The translations under genes were made by a program, and so were the position numbers. 64,000 nucleotides of DNA, taken from positions 2,155,001-2,219,000 of the forward strand of contig BROG01000030.1 in assembly GCA_030159075.1 (NCBI GenBank). The letters are read 5' to 3'. The notes beneath the pieces were generated by a model that was not told where the DNA came from, made no database searches, and worked only from the letters and a program-made list of their open reading frames with translations. Of this stretch, positions 10,895 to 20,299 are shown piece after piece. The stretch comes from Atrina japonica (Eukaryota; Mollusca; Bivalvia; Pterioida; Pinnidae). Position 1 is the stretch's first letter. Every line of letters begins with the position of its first letter.

Positions 10895-11318
10895 ATCAAT
10901 TTCCGTACATTTTCAAAACATTCAGACAAAGTGTCCGATTCCACGTCTTCATGTTTTGCCAATCGTCTGGCATTATGTTCGACAAAATTCATAACTAAAC
11001 TGAAATTCTGTCGCCAATTAAGGAACGGACTTCGTGGTATTTTGGATCTCTTAAAACAGGACTTTTTAGGGGTTCATTTTCAACAATAGAAACGTCACTG
11101 GTGATTACATGCCAGATAGGATTATATTTGAAGGGAGATGATGCACATAACACCTGACAGTGTTGTGTGGAAGATTGAGCTCAACTGATGACGTCTAATT
11201 GACAGAAATGATCGTCTTGAGCATTGTAACTTTAATATTATGTTTATAATATTTGTAATAGAATAGCTTGGATACAATATGCTGGACGTATAGCTATATG
11301 AAATGCAAGGCGTGAGAC
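10895..11318 (-). mobile_element. Penelope-like copy A, N-terminal part only
   Basis: The minus strand matches the part of copy B upstream of RT (13.03-13.36 kb), including the blocks that encode the ITGDVSIVEN-like motif and the ISYSYT motif. It stops before the RT. Within it, a stretch equivalent to about 30 bp of copy B is replaced by a hammerhead-like segment on the opposite strand (11176-11253). The copy lies directly beyond the 3' terminus of copy B in the same orientation, giving a head-to-tail pair. Confidence 0.8.
11177..11222 (+). ncRNA. Hammerhead ribozyme-like motif (a), best core
   Basis: Stem I 5' strand GCTCAA (11179-11184) pairs perfectly with TTGAGC (11217-11222). The core CTGATGA is at 11185-11191. 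A short stem II (GTC/GAC, loop TAATT) follows, then GAAA at 11205-11208. A small stem III (ATG/CGT, loop AT) comes next, and GTC lies at the expected cleavage position just before stem I closes. All core nucleotides of a type I hammerhead are present. The weak points are a C/A mismatch where stem II normally begins with a G-C pair, and a 2-nt stem III loop. Hammerheads in PLEs and animal retrozymes are known; activity here is untested. Confidence 0.65.
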
Positions 11319-11422
11319 CAATAGTCAGTTTTGCAACTGTTGACATATAAAAAATCTCAGATACCTAAGTATAAATCAATAGAATGTCCAAAATACAAAT
11401 CCAGTAATATGGACAAAAACGG

Positions 11423-11442
11423 ACCTCTGGAAACCAAGAGGT
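11423..11442 (-). promoter_or_regulatory. PLE 3'-tail stem-loop, copy B
   Basis: On the minus strand, ACCTCT and AGAGGT form a 6-bp perfect stem around TGGTTTCC. The same hairpin occurs at the same tail position in copies C, D, E and I, with loop changes but an unchanged stem. A role in RNA recognition by the RT is inferred. Confidence 0.6.
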
Positions 11443-11589
11443 GGGATCTGGTGCCAAGGAGGAGTAAGCATCCCCTGTCAACCGGTCACGTGTGTCAAAA
11501 GTCAAGTCCAATGAAATACGTGAGGAGCGTATCCTCGTCACAATTGTTACAGACGTCTCAACAATCACCAACGAAAAGGCAACTCAACA

Positions 11590-12900
11590 TTTCACTTAGT
11601 GAAACAGAGTAGTCAAAAACAAGACTATTATACCGACCGTAAAATTTGCGGAACGTTGACATTAAACGCGGTTTTCGATATCCCTGTGTCAACAATTTGT
11701 CAGTGAGTAGTTTACCTCTGTATATGAAATCTCCATCTGTTGTACACGCCCTGGCATATCAAATCATTTGTGAAATATAAACTCCATATGCAGGTGACTG
11801 AGGGATATTACTACCTAAATGTGGACAATTTACGATGTGAAAGCCGAAATCCTCTCGTTTGTCGTATAGCTTAGTTGCTAATTTCCCGTCTGTGTTTATA
11901 TTAAGTAAAATGTCTATGTATGACGCGTGTGTGCTTGATTATCTTGTATCTTTAATTTCTAGTTCGCTGGGATATATCGCATTGACATATGTATGAAAAT
12001 TGTCACTATTAATTGACAAAACGTCGTCGATATATCTAAATGTCAAATTAAAGGACGCCGATAACTTTTTCTTCTTTTGATTCAGCAGTTTCTGAATGAA
12101 GTCTGCTTCGTATGAATAAAGGAACAGGTCGGCCAATAAAGGTGCACAATTGGATCCCATAGGAATGCCAAGAGTTTGTTGAAAGACCACGTCTCCGAAC
12201 ATTACAAATATATTGTCCATTAGAAATTCCAGCATGTTTTTCATATCAACTTCAGTATATTTATGTGTAGAAACAGAGTGGTGTTTGACGAAATAAGTAT
12301 CCTGATAGCCAATCACTAGATATTTAAATTTTCGGGTACCACCTTTAGTAAAATAAACCAGTTGTCTATGATGCTATAAAGTCTGTCTTTAAATTTTTTA
12401 TGTGGAATAGTTGTGTAAAGAGTAGAGAAGTCATAAGTTTTGATACTCTGAATTCGAGAAAAATTGTGTGCCTTCAAATTTTCTAAAAGCTGTTTAGAAT
12501 TTTTAAGTATCCACATCTGATTTACACCGCTTCTGGAATAAGCAACTGTACAATATTGTTGAAGTTTCTCCTTAACGGCTGTCAATATCGTGGTAAGGTT
12601 TGGTAGAACATTTGCTGGATCCTGCTATGTATCTTTGCTTATATGGGGTTTTATGAAGTTTAGGTATCCAATATAAATGTGGTAGCTGGAAATCGGTATT
12701 CGTTGTAGGTATATCAAATGAGCGTAATACGGACACGTGATTTTGAAGGATCTCGTCCTTTGAAAGTCAGCTACGTGTGTATGTAGGATTTCCAGAATTC
12801 GTATTAAACCCAAATTCTTCTTATAAACAATTATAGTAATGTGCCTTACAAATAAAAACTATATTATTTGAAGCTTTGTATGCTGGCACCAGTACATATT
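11590..12900 (-). pseudogene. Reverse transcriptase of PLE copy B, broken
   Basis: Visible RT landmarks are STLYTTIPH (12316-12585 ORF), GIPMGSNCAPLLADLFLYSY and RYIDDVLS with the catalytic YxDD (11939-12316 ORF). A frame change between these ORFs falls in the segment that in other copies reads FTKGGTRKFKYL. A premature stop follows IKDTR. Downstream sequence still aligns with the C-terminal part of copy C. The poly-A codon run after TEVD is in frame here, unlike in copies C and D. Confidence 0.85.
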
Positions 12901-13639
12901 GGTCATGGAATCTATCCAGTTAAGTTATTACTTCTGGATCATTAAATACAGAGGGATAACGTGTTTTCATAGTCCCTTTAAGTTTTCGATTACGAGATTT
13001 TATCAACCTTCGTATGGGTTTTAGCCATTCAAACAAAGTGTCTGGTTTTATGTCTTCATGTTTTTCCCATCGTCTGGCATAATCTTCGACAAAATGCATA
13101 ACTAAACTGAAATTCTGACTCCAATTAAAGGAACAGGCTTCTCGGTATTTAGGGCCCCTTAAAATAAGATTTTAGGCTTTCATTTTCAACAATAGAAACG
13201 TCGCCGGTGATGACATGCCTAATAGGATTATATTTGAAAGGAGATGAAGCACATGAATATGTGACAGTGTTGTGTAGAAGATGGTTGATGTCTAGGCACT
13301 GCTTAACCTGTTTGTAATTGAATAGGTTAGATGCGATGATAGGTGTATAGCTATATGAAATGCAATGCGTGGTCTTCACTTTCAGATATGGTGGAATACA
13401 GGACTGAACTTTTTTATGATTTAGAACATTGCCAATATTTAAAACTTCTATGCCTTTATTTGTAAATTTAAGTTTAAGGAAAAGACGTTTCTGTTCAGAA
13501 CAGTCATCGTTTGTAACGCGTGTAGGCTTAAACAATCTGTGATACATGCGCAACATGAATGCGGGTGTAGTTATAAGAATAATCTGTGTTGAGATCACAG
13601 ATCACCTTATCGTGTGATTTCCGTCTGACAACTTTTTCT

Positions 13640-13871
13640 ACTGCATTTATGTCGTCGACTGGAAAACTAGCAGTTGTCGCAGCTATTTTTGATAATTTAT
13701 ATTAATTTCATGGATAATGTCTGTTTAAACCATTTTGATAAAATGAAAGTAAGGTTACTGGAAGGATGACGGTGGAAAATATCGCTCTTTTGTATATCTT
13801 ATTTTACACGATGGTGTAGTTATGTCCATCTTATAAAAACAATTTTTATCGAACTCGAAAGGTTTTCATTT
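13640..13871. other. Spacer upstream of PLE copy B
   Basis: AT-rich sequence between the N-terminal block of copy B and a subfamily-2 tail. It might include the 5' leader of copy B. No hammerhead-like core is present here. Confidence 0.35.
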
Positions 13872-13990
13872 AACATTTACGACGGGTGTGGCATACTAAC
13901 AGGGACGCTGACACCTTCCTGGTCCCATTACGTTTGTGATTCTCAATTGTTCTTCATGTTGAGACCAGTTTTACACCCAGTTTGTCGTAT
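13872..13990 (+). mobile_element. Penelope-like 3' tail, subfamily 2
   Basis: GACGGGTGTGGCATACTAAC ... CTTCCTGGTCCCATTACG ... GTTCTTCATGTTGAGACC matches the tails at 6.4, 58.5 and 61.9 kb. It ends in TTTGTCGTATTCTAATTTAC. No RT sequence is attached. Confidence 0.65.
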
Positions 13991-14096
13991 TCTAATTTAC
14001 TTTCGATTATCATTGTCACTTCTTCATGATTCTTTACACGAAATATACAAATATTACCACAACATCTAGCAAATTGTATAAGGTACCTTTAACGAG

Positions 14097-14345
14097 GGGC
14101 CTCCGTGGCCGAGTGGTTAGAGCATTGCGCTATAAATCACAAGGCCGCTCACCTCTGGTTCGAGTCTCGCTAGGATAATTTCGAATTAAGTGTGAAAGTT
14201 TTCTTGCGGAAGGTCTGTGGTCTTTACCCGGGTAACCGGGTTTTGCTCCTCCACCAATAAAAACTGGACGCCATCATATGACTGAAAGATTGTTGAGTAT
14301 TTTTGTAAAACAAAAAATCAAAATCAAATCAAACCTGTAATAAAA
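14097..14345 (+). mobile_element. tRNA-derived SINE, near full length
   Basis: The tRNA-like head has an A box TGGCCGAGTGG (14106-14116) and a B box GGTTCGAGTCT (14158-14168). The body is GAAAGTTTTCTTGCGGAAGG ... CTCCTCCACCAATAAAAACT, with a tail of GACTGAAAGATTGTTGAGTA and an A-rich AATC-type end. The head resembles a Ser/Leu-type tRNA, but lacks a foldable acceptor stem and has a long unrelated body. It is therefore a Pol III retroposon, not a tRNA gene. It needs RT in trans; its LINE partner is not identifiable here. Confidence 0.85.
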
Positions 14346-14349
14346 TATG

Positions 14350-15215
14350 AATTATGATATTGTGTTGAAATCATACGTGTAAAATTCTTGTATTACTCCA
14401 GCTCTGCGGTATATACCTATTTATATCTCATAATGACACTATAATAAAGCACTAAATTGAATCGTTTAAGATTTATTTCATTCAGAGTATCTCAATTACG
14501 GCATTGTATATCCTAAACATAGTTATCTGTTAATATAAAAATAATATTGATATAAAAGATTTCCAAATCATTTAAAGTTTTTTTGGTCTATTTCCATTTT
14601 CATAGTGCGGGCAGAAAAACAAATTTTTATCAGACAGACATAAGTTGATGTGTTAGTTACATGCTGGGAGCCAAATCAAAATAATTGAAATACAAAAAAG
14701 AAAAATATCGGCATAGACGTTCTACCTCCGGTACAATTATATCGTTTACATAACATTTAAGTTTTATGTCCCAATTATATATTTACAAATCGTCTTTAGA
14801 GATTGGGACCCTGCATAGCAATAAAAGTTAAACAATGTAACTTACGTTGTAATAGACTTACTAGAATAATTAGTATAAAAATTGTATGTATACTTTCAAA
14901 AAATGAAATTAACTATTGTGAGATTATTGCAGAATGTCTGTTAAACGTATTACACCAACTGTAAGCGAACAAATGAGTACGAAGAAAATTTTTCTTACAT
15001 GCTGGACGTGGTTTAGGTATTTTCATTTTTGTTTGCTGTCAATACGTTTCGTCTGTGACTTGTGTCCCTATAAATCGCTAAGCGAATATGTGTATATTTG
15101 TTCAGCCAGTAAAACTTTACTGTTAGATGTACATTTCTTTTCTAAACATAAACAACAACTGGGAGTACACAACTTTCTGCTCCACTGGGCCCCTTGCGGG
15201 GTGAATAGAGTATTC
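14350..15215. other. Unique AT-rich DNA with a 98-codon ORF
   Basis: A plus-strand ORF at 14934-15230 shows no recognised domain. Nothing else is supported. Confidence 0.4.
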
Positions 15216-15224
15216 CGTTTTGGA

Positions 15225-15445
15225 TCATAAATTCTCTCATTTCCTGGCTGGAACCCTTGGAGCCTCGCTGGAACCTAAGCTGATTTTGTGAGAAAGTTTG
15301 CCAGTATACTTGCCGGAGGCCACTAATCTCTTCCCGGATACAATGTAACCAGGTTCTATCCATCTCCATTAAAAACTGGTCACACCATATAACTAAAACA
15401 TTATTCAGTATGGCACGAAACACTATTCAAAATTCAAATTAAACA
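15225..15445 (+). mobile_element. SINE, diverged, head unclear
   Basis: AACCTAAGCTGATTTTGTGA followed by GAAAGTTTGCCAGTATACTT is shared, inverted, with 38.06-38.16 kb. It then runs through ATTAAAAACTGGTCACACCA and ACATTATTCAGTATGGCACG, resembling the body and tail of the 14.1-kb SINE, and ends A-rich. The tRNA-like head has decayed. A 93-codon minus-strand ORF across it is a shadow. Confidence 0.65.
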
Positions 15446-15449
15446 ATTA

Positions 15450-16150
15450 CGTTCAGTGTTTACTAGCAACACAATTGACATTTTAAAACCTAAATAGTAA
15501 TTAACAAATTAATCACTCTCTGATTTGTATCTAAAATTGTTTGAATGTCACTATATATAGGAATCTATTCAATTTTAATAAATGGAAAAGCCTATCAATT
15601 ATACCCATAAAACATCCCTTTAATTTGAAATCACAAAGAATTCTTATTTGATAATATTATTTATTGGTCAGTTGTAATGAAAGTCATTCTCTGTTTCTTT
15701 TTATCTTCTTTTGGTATGTAGAATCAATGATGTTAATAGGGTCGATTGTTAAAACTAATGGTACACGATTATTCTAATGACAGATATTTTTCATTCGATT
15801 TAGAGCTACAGGTAATATGACTTCAAAGTATACTTTAATGCACTATTTTGATAAAAGGTTGAATAATTATAGTTGATTCAATTCCGGAAATTCACGTTCT
15901 TTTCGTTTTCAATTTTCATGTAACTTGTAATAGGTAAGCATAATTGATAGTATATCAGTGAGTTTGAATTAGTACAATGTTTAGATTTATAGGGTTCACA
16001 AAATGGTTGATAATTTGGTTTTGAGCATTGTATTGAGTTAAGCAGGGTTGTCCATTTTCAGTCCTACTGTTCTGTGACTATTAAATGCTGTTTAACCAAC
16101 GAACGGTGTCATTTGGTAATTTTTTGTCAAAGAGATAACACTCTTAAGTA
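15450..16150. other. AT-rich flank of the mariner relic
   Basis: No clear terminal inverted repeat of the mariner could be found. No ORF or tandem repeat is present. Confidence 0.4.
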
Positions 16151-16160
16151 AACAAAGAAA

Positions 16161-16868
16161 ATGACTTTGGCAAAGTGGACAAAATTGTCGAGAGAGCAAT
16201 GATTCAATATTTATTCGAGAGGTCTAGCACCTAAGGCTATTCAAGCTGATATGGTATGAACACTAGAGAGGATGTCCCTTCATATGCTACCGTAAAAAAG
16301 TGGCAGAATTTAAGCGTAGAAGGTAAAACCTTCAGGATGACCACCTTTCTGGAAGCCCTGTCATTGTTGCAACTCCAAGAATGATCACATAAGTTAATGG
16401 TATTGTTATGGGTGAAAGTCAAGTTACAGAGATATAATTCTATAGACAGTACTGTCGGAAAATGTTCTATTCTTAAGGAAGATCTTGGGTACAAAGACGG
16501 CTTTCTGCGGAGGTTTATAATTACGGATGAAACATGCGATCGTCATTCTACTCCAGAAAGAAACAACAATGAAAACAATTGAAGCACCTTGGTTCACCGC
16601 CGTCAAAAAAGTAAAAGAGTGAGAAAGTTATGTCCTTGGTTTTCTGGGATGCTGAATGAAATTCTTATGTTACATTATCTCCAAAAGGGTAACCAATCAA
16701 TGGAACATATAATGCATCACTTCTATTGCAGTTAAGAGGAACAAATAAGATCAAGCGCCGTGGAAAGCTCAGTAAAGGTGTCTTGTTTCAACAGGACAAT
16801 ATCCTCGCTCACACGTCTGTCATTACTACTATGGCTAACATTAAAGAATGGCTTTCAATTTATTCAAT
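16161..16868 (+). pseudogene. mariner-family transposase relic, truncated
   Basis: Translated in shifting plus frames, the segment shows the mariner order. It has an N-terminal SREQ and GLAPKAIQADMV helix-turn-helix part, then VKKWQ, then ITDET (first catalytic Asp), VFWDAE-like and KRRGKLSKGVLFQQDN..AHTSV (second catalytic Asp). Mariner transposases are about 345 residues with a third acidic residue roughly 34 residues after the second. Here the frame enters an (ACT)n array right after the second Asp region, so the third residue and C-terminus are missing. Several frameshifts and stops also exist. It is clearly inactive. Confidence 0.85.
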
Positions 16869-16993
16869 AATAAGCACTAATATTACTGCTACTTGTACTA
16901 CTACTACTACTCCTACTGCCACCACCACCACCACTTCCACTACTACTACTACTACTAGTACTACTACTACAACTACCACTACTATTATTACTT

Positions 16994-17056
<63 letters not shown>

Positions 17057-17112
17057 TTATAACTACTACTACTACTATTACTACTACTACTACTACTACT
17101 ACCACTACTATA

Positions 17113-17144
<32 letters not shown>

Positions 17145-17243
17145 TATTACTACTACTACTTCTACTACTACTACTACTACTACTGCTACTGCTACTACTT
17201 CTACTACTGCTACTACTACTACTAGTGCTACTACTACTGCTAT

Positions 17244-17275
<32 letters not shown>

Positions 17276-17276
17276 T
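16868..17276. repeat. (ACT)n trinucleotide array
   Basis: About 400 bp of imperfect (ACT/TAC)n with ATT, GCT and TCT interruptions. It joins the truncated mariner on its left and PLE copy C on its right. Poly-Thr, poly-Val and poly-Ser ORFs across it are artefacts of composition. Confidence 0.95.
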
Positions 17277-17313
17277 TTGAAAACACACTATTTTTCAAAA
17301 ACTTAAAGGGACT

Positions 17314-18726
17314 ATGAAAACACGTTATCCCTCTGTATTTAATGATCCAGAAGTAGTAACTGAACTGGATAGGTTACATGACCAATATGTACTGGCACCA
17401 GCAGACAAAGCCTCAAATAATATAGTTTTTATTTGTAAGGCACATTACTTTAATTGTTTATTAGAAGAACTTGGGTTTAATACGAATTCTGGAAATCCTA
17501 CATACACACGTAGCTGACTTTCAAAGGACGAGATCCTTCAAAATCACGTGTCCGTATTACGCTCATTTGATATACCTACAACGGATACCGATTTCGAGCT
17601 ACCAAATTTATACTGGATACCTAAAGCAATATAAGCAAAGATACATAGCAGGATCCAGCAAATGTTCTACCAAACCTTTATCTTTACTCCTTACCAAGAT
17701 ATTGACAGCCATTAAGGAGAAACTTCAACAATACTGTACAGTTGCTTATTCCAGAAGCGGTGTAAATCAGATGTGGATACTTAAAAATTCTAAACAGCTT
17801 TTAGAAAATTTGAAGGCACACAATTTTTCTCGAATTCACTGTATCACTGTATCAAAACTTCTCTACTCTTTACACTACTATTCCACATAAAAAATTAAAA
17901 GACAGACTTTTCAGCATCATAGACAACTGCTTTTTCACTAAAGGTGGTACCCGAAAATTTAGATATCTAGTGATTGGCTATCAGGATACTTATTTCGTCA
18001 AACACCACTCTGATTCTACACATAAATATACTGAAGTTGATATAAAACATGCTGGAATTTCTAATGGACAATATATTTGTAATGTTCGGAGACGTGGTCT
18101 TTCAACAAACTCTTGGCATTCCTATGGGATCCAATTGTGCACCTTTATTGGCCGACTTGTTTCTTTATTTATACGAAGCAGACTTCATTCAGAAACTGCT
18201 GAATCAAAAGAAGAAAAAGTTAGCAGTGTCCTTTAATTTGACATTTAGATTTATCGACGACGTTTTGTCAATTAATAATGACAATTTTCATACATATGTC
18301 AATGCAATATATCCCAGCGAACTAGAAAATAAAGATACAACAGAATCAAGCACACACGCTTCATACTTAGACATTTTACTTAATATAAACACAGACGGGA
18401 ATTTAGCAACTAAGCTATACGATAAACGCGACGATTTCGGCTTTCCCATCGTAAATTTTCCACATTTAAGTAGTAATATCCCTCAGTCACCTGCATATGG
18501 AGTTTATATTTCACAAATGATCCGATATGCCAGGGCGTGCACAACATATGAAGATTTCATATACAGAGGTAAACTACTCACTGACAAATTATTGACACAG
18601 GAATATCGAAAACCGCGTTTAATGTCAACGTTCCGCAAATTTTACGGTCGGTATAATAGTCTTGTTTGCGACTACTCTGTTTCACTAAGTGAAATGTTGA
18701 TTTGCCTTTTCGTTGGCGGTTGTTGA
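17314..18726 (+). pseudogene. Reverse transcriptase of PLE copy C
   Basis: The C-terminal 225 codons (18049-18726) are open. GIPMGSNCAPLLAD is at residues 23-36 of that segment. The catalytic box is FIDD at 68-71 (YIDD in copies B and D), and SYLDILL is near 105-111. The end is RKFYGRYNSLV..., then a stop after FVGGC. Upstream pieces carry the PADK block and ...YSRSGVNQMWILKNSKQLLE. PLE RTs synthesise cDNA from element RNA. With a missing motif and three frame breaks this copy cannot make the full protein. Confidence 0.85.
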
Positions 18727-18848
18727 GACGTCTGTACCAATGGTGACGAGGATACACTCCTAACTTGTTTCATTGGACTTGAATGTGGACTCACGGCGGG
18801 TGTGACCGGTCGACAGGGGATGCTTACTCCTCCATGGCACCTGATCCA

Positions 18849-18868
18849 ACCTCTTGGTTTCCAGAGGT
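18849..18868 (+). promoter_or_regulatory. PLE 3'-tail stem-loop, copy C
   Basis: ACCTCTTGGTTTCCAGAGGT folds into a 6-bp stem with an 8-nt loop, about 125 bp after the RT stop codon and 85 bp before the shared 3' terminus. Confidence 0.6.
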
Positions 18869-18959
18869 CCGTGTTTGTCCATTTTTACCGTATTTGTATC
18901 TATGTCCTGGACATTCTATTGATTTATACTTTGGTATCTGAAATTTTTATATTTTTACA

Positions 18960-19490
18960 ACCGAGTATGCTGGTGGACATATTGTCCCCGAGGATACTTG
19001 TCACTCGGTAATATGCATTTAATGGATAAACAAGTACCAAAATATTGCATACTGGATGGCACGGCGCCCAGTATAAAAAGGTGTATATAACACACACTAA
19101 GTCGATATTTAACTATATAGCTTAGTAGAAGGAACTTTATCATGGCATCTAGTTATATATCCAGCAGCTCACGTCAAGAAATTGTGTTTGTTTGAAAATC
19201 GTAATTAATTTTCATTTTGACTGTGTATTATGTAAAACAGGCAAAATTGATGTATTATGACTTATAAAACTCTTGCTTATATTTTCTACTCAAACAAGTT
19301 CTTGGGATTTGGAATTAAAATGTAGGTATCAAGATATAATGATTTCATTAATCTGATATAGAATTTTCAAATGAATATGAAATGACTATTTGGAAAAGTA
19401 ATCTGAAAAATAATCATATTTCCTATTAAGGAACGGTAGCTTCATTGTAGTCAAATGGTGGAGATACACAATACAAATTAGGTCTAAACC
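18960..19490. other. Unique AT-rich DNA, nothing recognised
   Basis: Sequence between the tail of PLE copy C and a tetranucleotide array. A 62-codon minus-strand ORF has no recognised motif. Confidence 0.45.
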
Positions 19491-19495
19491 TCATG

Positions 19496-19601
19496 AAATC
19501 TATCTATCCAACTATCTATCTATCTGTCTGTTTGTCTGTCTATCTGTTTGTCTGTCTGTCTGTTTGTCTGACTGTCTATCTATCGATCGATCGATCGATC
19601 G

Positions 19602-19654
<53 letters not shown>

Positions 19655-19692
19655 CCTACCTACCTACCTACCTACCTACCTACCTACCTATG
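19496..19692. repeat. TCTA / TCTG / CGAT / CCTA tetranucleotide array
   Basis: Consecutive blocks of TCTG/TTTG, then CGAT (five), TCTA and finally CCTA (eleven or so). Each variant is in a run, so single-base variants spread locally. Confidence 0.95.
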
Positions 19693-19872
19693 TCAACAGT
19701 ACAACTACGACCTAGGGATATACCATGCAGTAAATGTGTATGTAAATGCTGATTCAGTGTCAAATCATAGTTCTCTTTGAACGTTTTCTGTTTTTAAAAT
19801 CTCAACGGAAATACCAATGACTTTGTATAACAAAAAGTCACATCTTTGTTTAAAATATGTATTATATGATAA

Positions 19873-19918
19873 TGCTCAAGACGATCGTTTTTGTAAATTA
19901 AACTTCATCAGTTGAACT
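19873..19918 (-). ncRNA. Hammerhead-like motif (b), core damaged
   Basis: Minus strand: CTGATGA at 19905-19911, then stem II sequence, then AAAA where GAAA is required, CGATCGTC, and TTGAGC closing stem I against a GTTCAA partner (one G-U pair). The loss of the conserved G of GAAA predicts no cleavage. The same substitution is in motif (c). Confidence 0.55.
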
Positions 19919-20222
19919 CAAATTTTAAATAGATTATCTAAAAAGAAAGATATCAGACAAGGCCAAATAATCAATCTAAACGTACGGCTAAAATCCGTCT
20001 AAGAGTAACCACTGTAAAAAGATGACTATTTCAGTTTAAGAAGAATTTATAATTTTAAATGGTGCTGTCAGTGTCAAATATTACTTTAGTATAAAATTAT
20101 CAGCTGGCACCAAAATACCGGATACTAGGTTTATGTATAGCCTCGGGGACTCAAACGGTCCACCAGAAGTGGCAACGACCTAGTGGTCATAAATATTATA
20201 AACATAATACCAAATTTATAAT

Positions 20223-20268
20223 GCTCAAGACGATCGTTTTTGTCAATTAGACTTCATCAGTGGAGCTC
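20223..20268 (-). ncRNA. Hammerhead-like motif (c), core damaged
   Basis: Minus strand: stem I GCTCCA/TTGAGC (one mismatch), CTGATGA at 20254-20260, stem II GTC/GAC with TAATT loop, AAAA in place of GAAA (20237-20240), stem III ACG/CGT, and GTC at the cleavage position. It folds well apart from the one core change. Confidence 0.6.
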
Positions 20269-20299
20269 CAATTTTAAATAGATTATCTAAAATGAAAGT

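Larger units (their letters stand above)
11344..13625 (-). mobile_element. Penelope-like copy B, longest copy
   Basis: On the minus strand, in order: an N-terminal block (13149-13598, 149 codons, with Cys/Ser-rich and RHVITGD motifs), a linker, the RT (about 12.95-11.60 kb), and a 3' untranslated tail ending at 11344. The region between N-terminus and RT encodes a YVLVPA.KASNNIVFICK block, equivalent to the DKG-type motif upstream of PLE RTs. No GIY-YIG domain follows the RT stop region. The copy is dead: there is a frameshift near 12350 and a stop after IKDTR near 11939. It is the only copy that spans N-terminus to tail. Confidence 0.8.
17295..18953 (+). mobile_element. Penelope-like copy C
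   Basis: It begins inside the element at AAACTTAAAGGGACTATGAA (aligned to copy B near 12980 on the opposite strand), so the N-terminal block is missing. The order is a YVLAPADKASNNIVFICK block (17314-17517), the RT, a stop at 18724, and a 3' tail that ends at GAAATTTTTATAT near 18953. The tail terminus is shared with copies B, D, E, G and I. Defects are a TGA at 17515, loss of the LHKNP part of the WIPKLHKNPY motif, and a frame change at the A-run near 18045. No endonuclease domain is seen. Confidence 0.85.
19871..20298 (-). mobile_element. Tandem pair of hammerhead units, retrozyme-like
   Basis: A 79-bp block (19871-19949) recurs at 20220-20298 in the same orientation, offset by 349 bp. Each block contains a hammerhead-like motif and AATTTTAAATAGATTATCTA. 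Between them lies a spacer with GGTCGTTGCCACTTCTGGTG and CCCGAGGCTATACATAAACC on the minus strand, which I recall as a common dispersed bivalve sequence. Direct repeats carrying hammerheads, separated by a few hundred bp, are the layout reported for PLE pseudo-LTRs and animal retrozymes. No RT is attached here. Whether it is a PLE leader or a non-autonomous retrozyme cannot be decided from sequence alone. Confidence 0.6.

Noticed and set aside
14097..14172. tRNA gene
   Set aside because: A and B boxes are present, but the acceptor stem does not fold and the sequence continues into a SINE body and tail.
16726..17280. 184-codon ORF fusing a mariner segment to poly-Thr
   Set aside because: The N-terminal part is a transposase relic and the rest an (ACT)n array. 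It is a chance read-through, not a fusion protein.
18726..18953. GIY-YIG endonuclease encoded after the RT
   Set aside because: All plus frames were read by eye. The region has stops and no GIY or YIG motif, and it matches noncoding tails in other copies.
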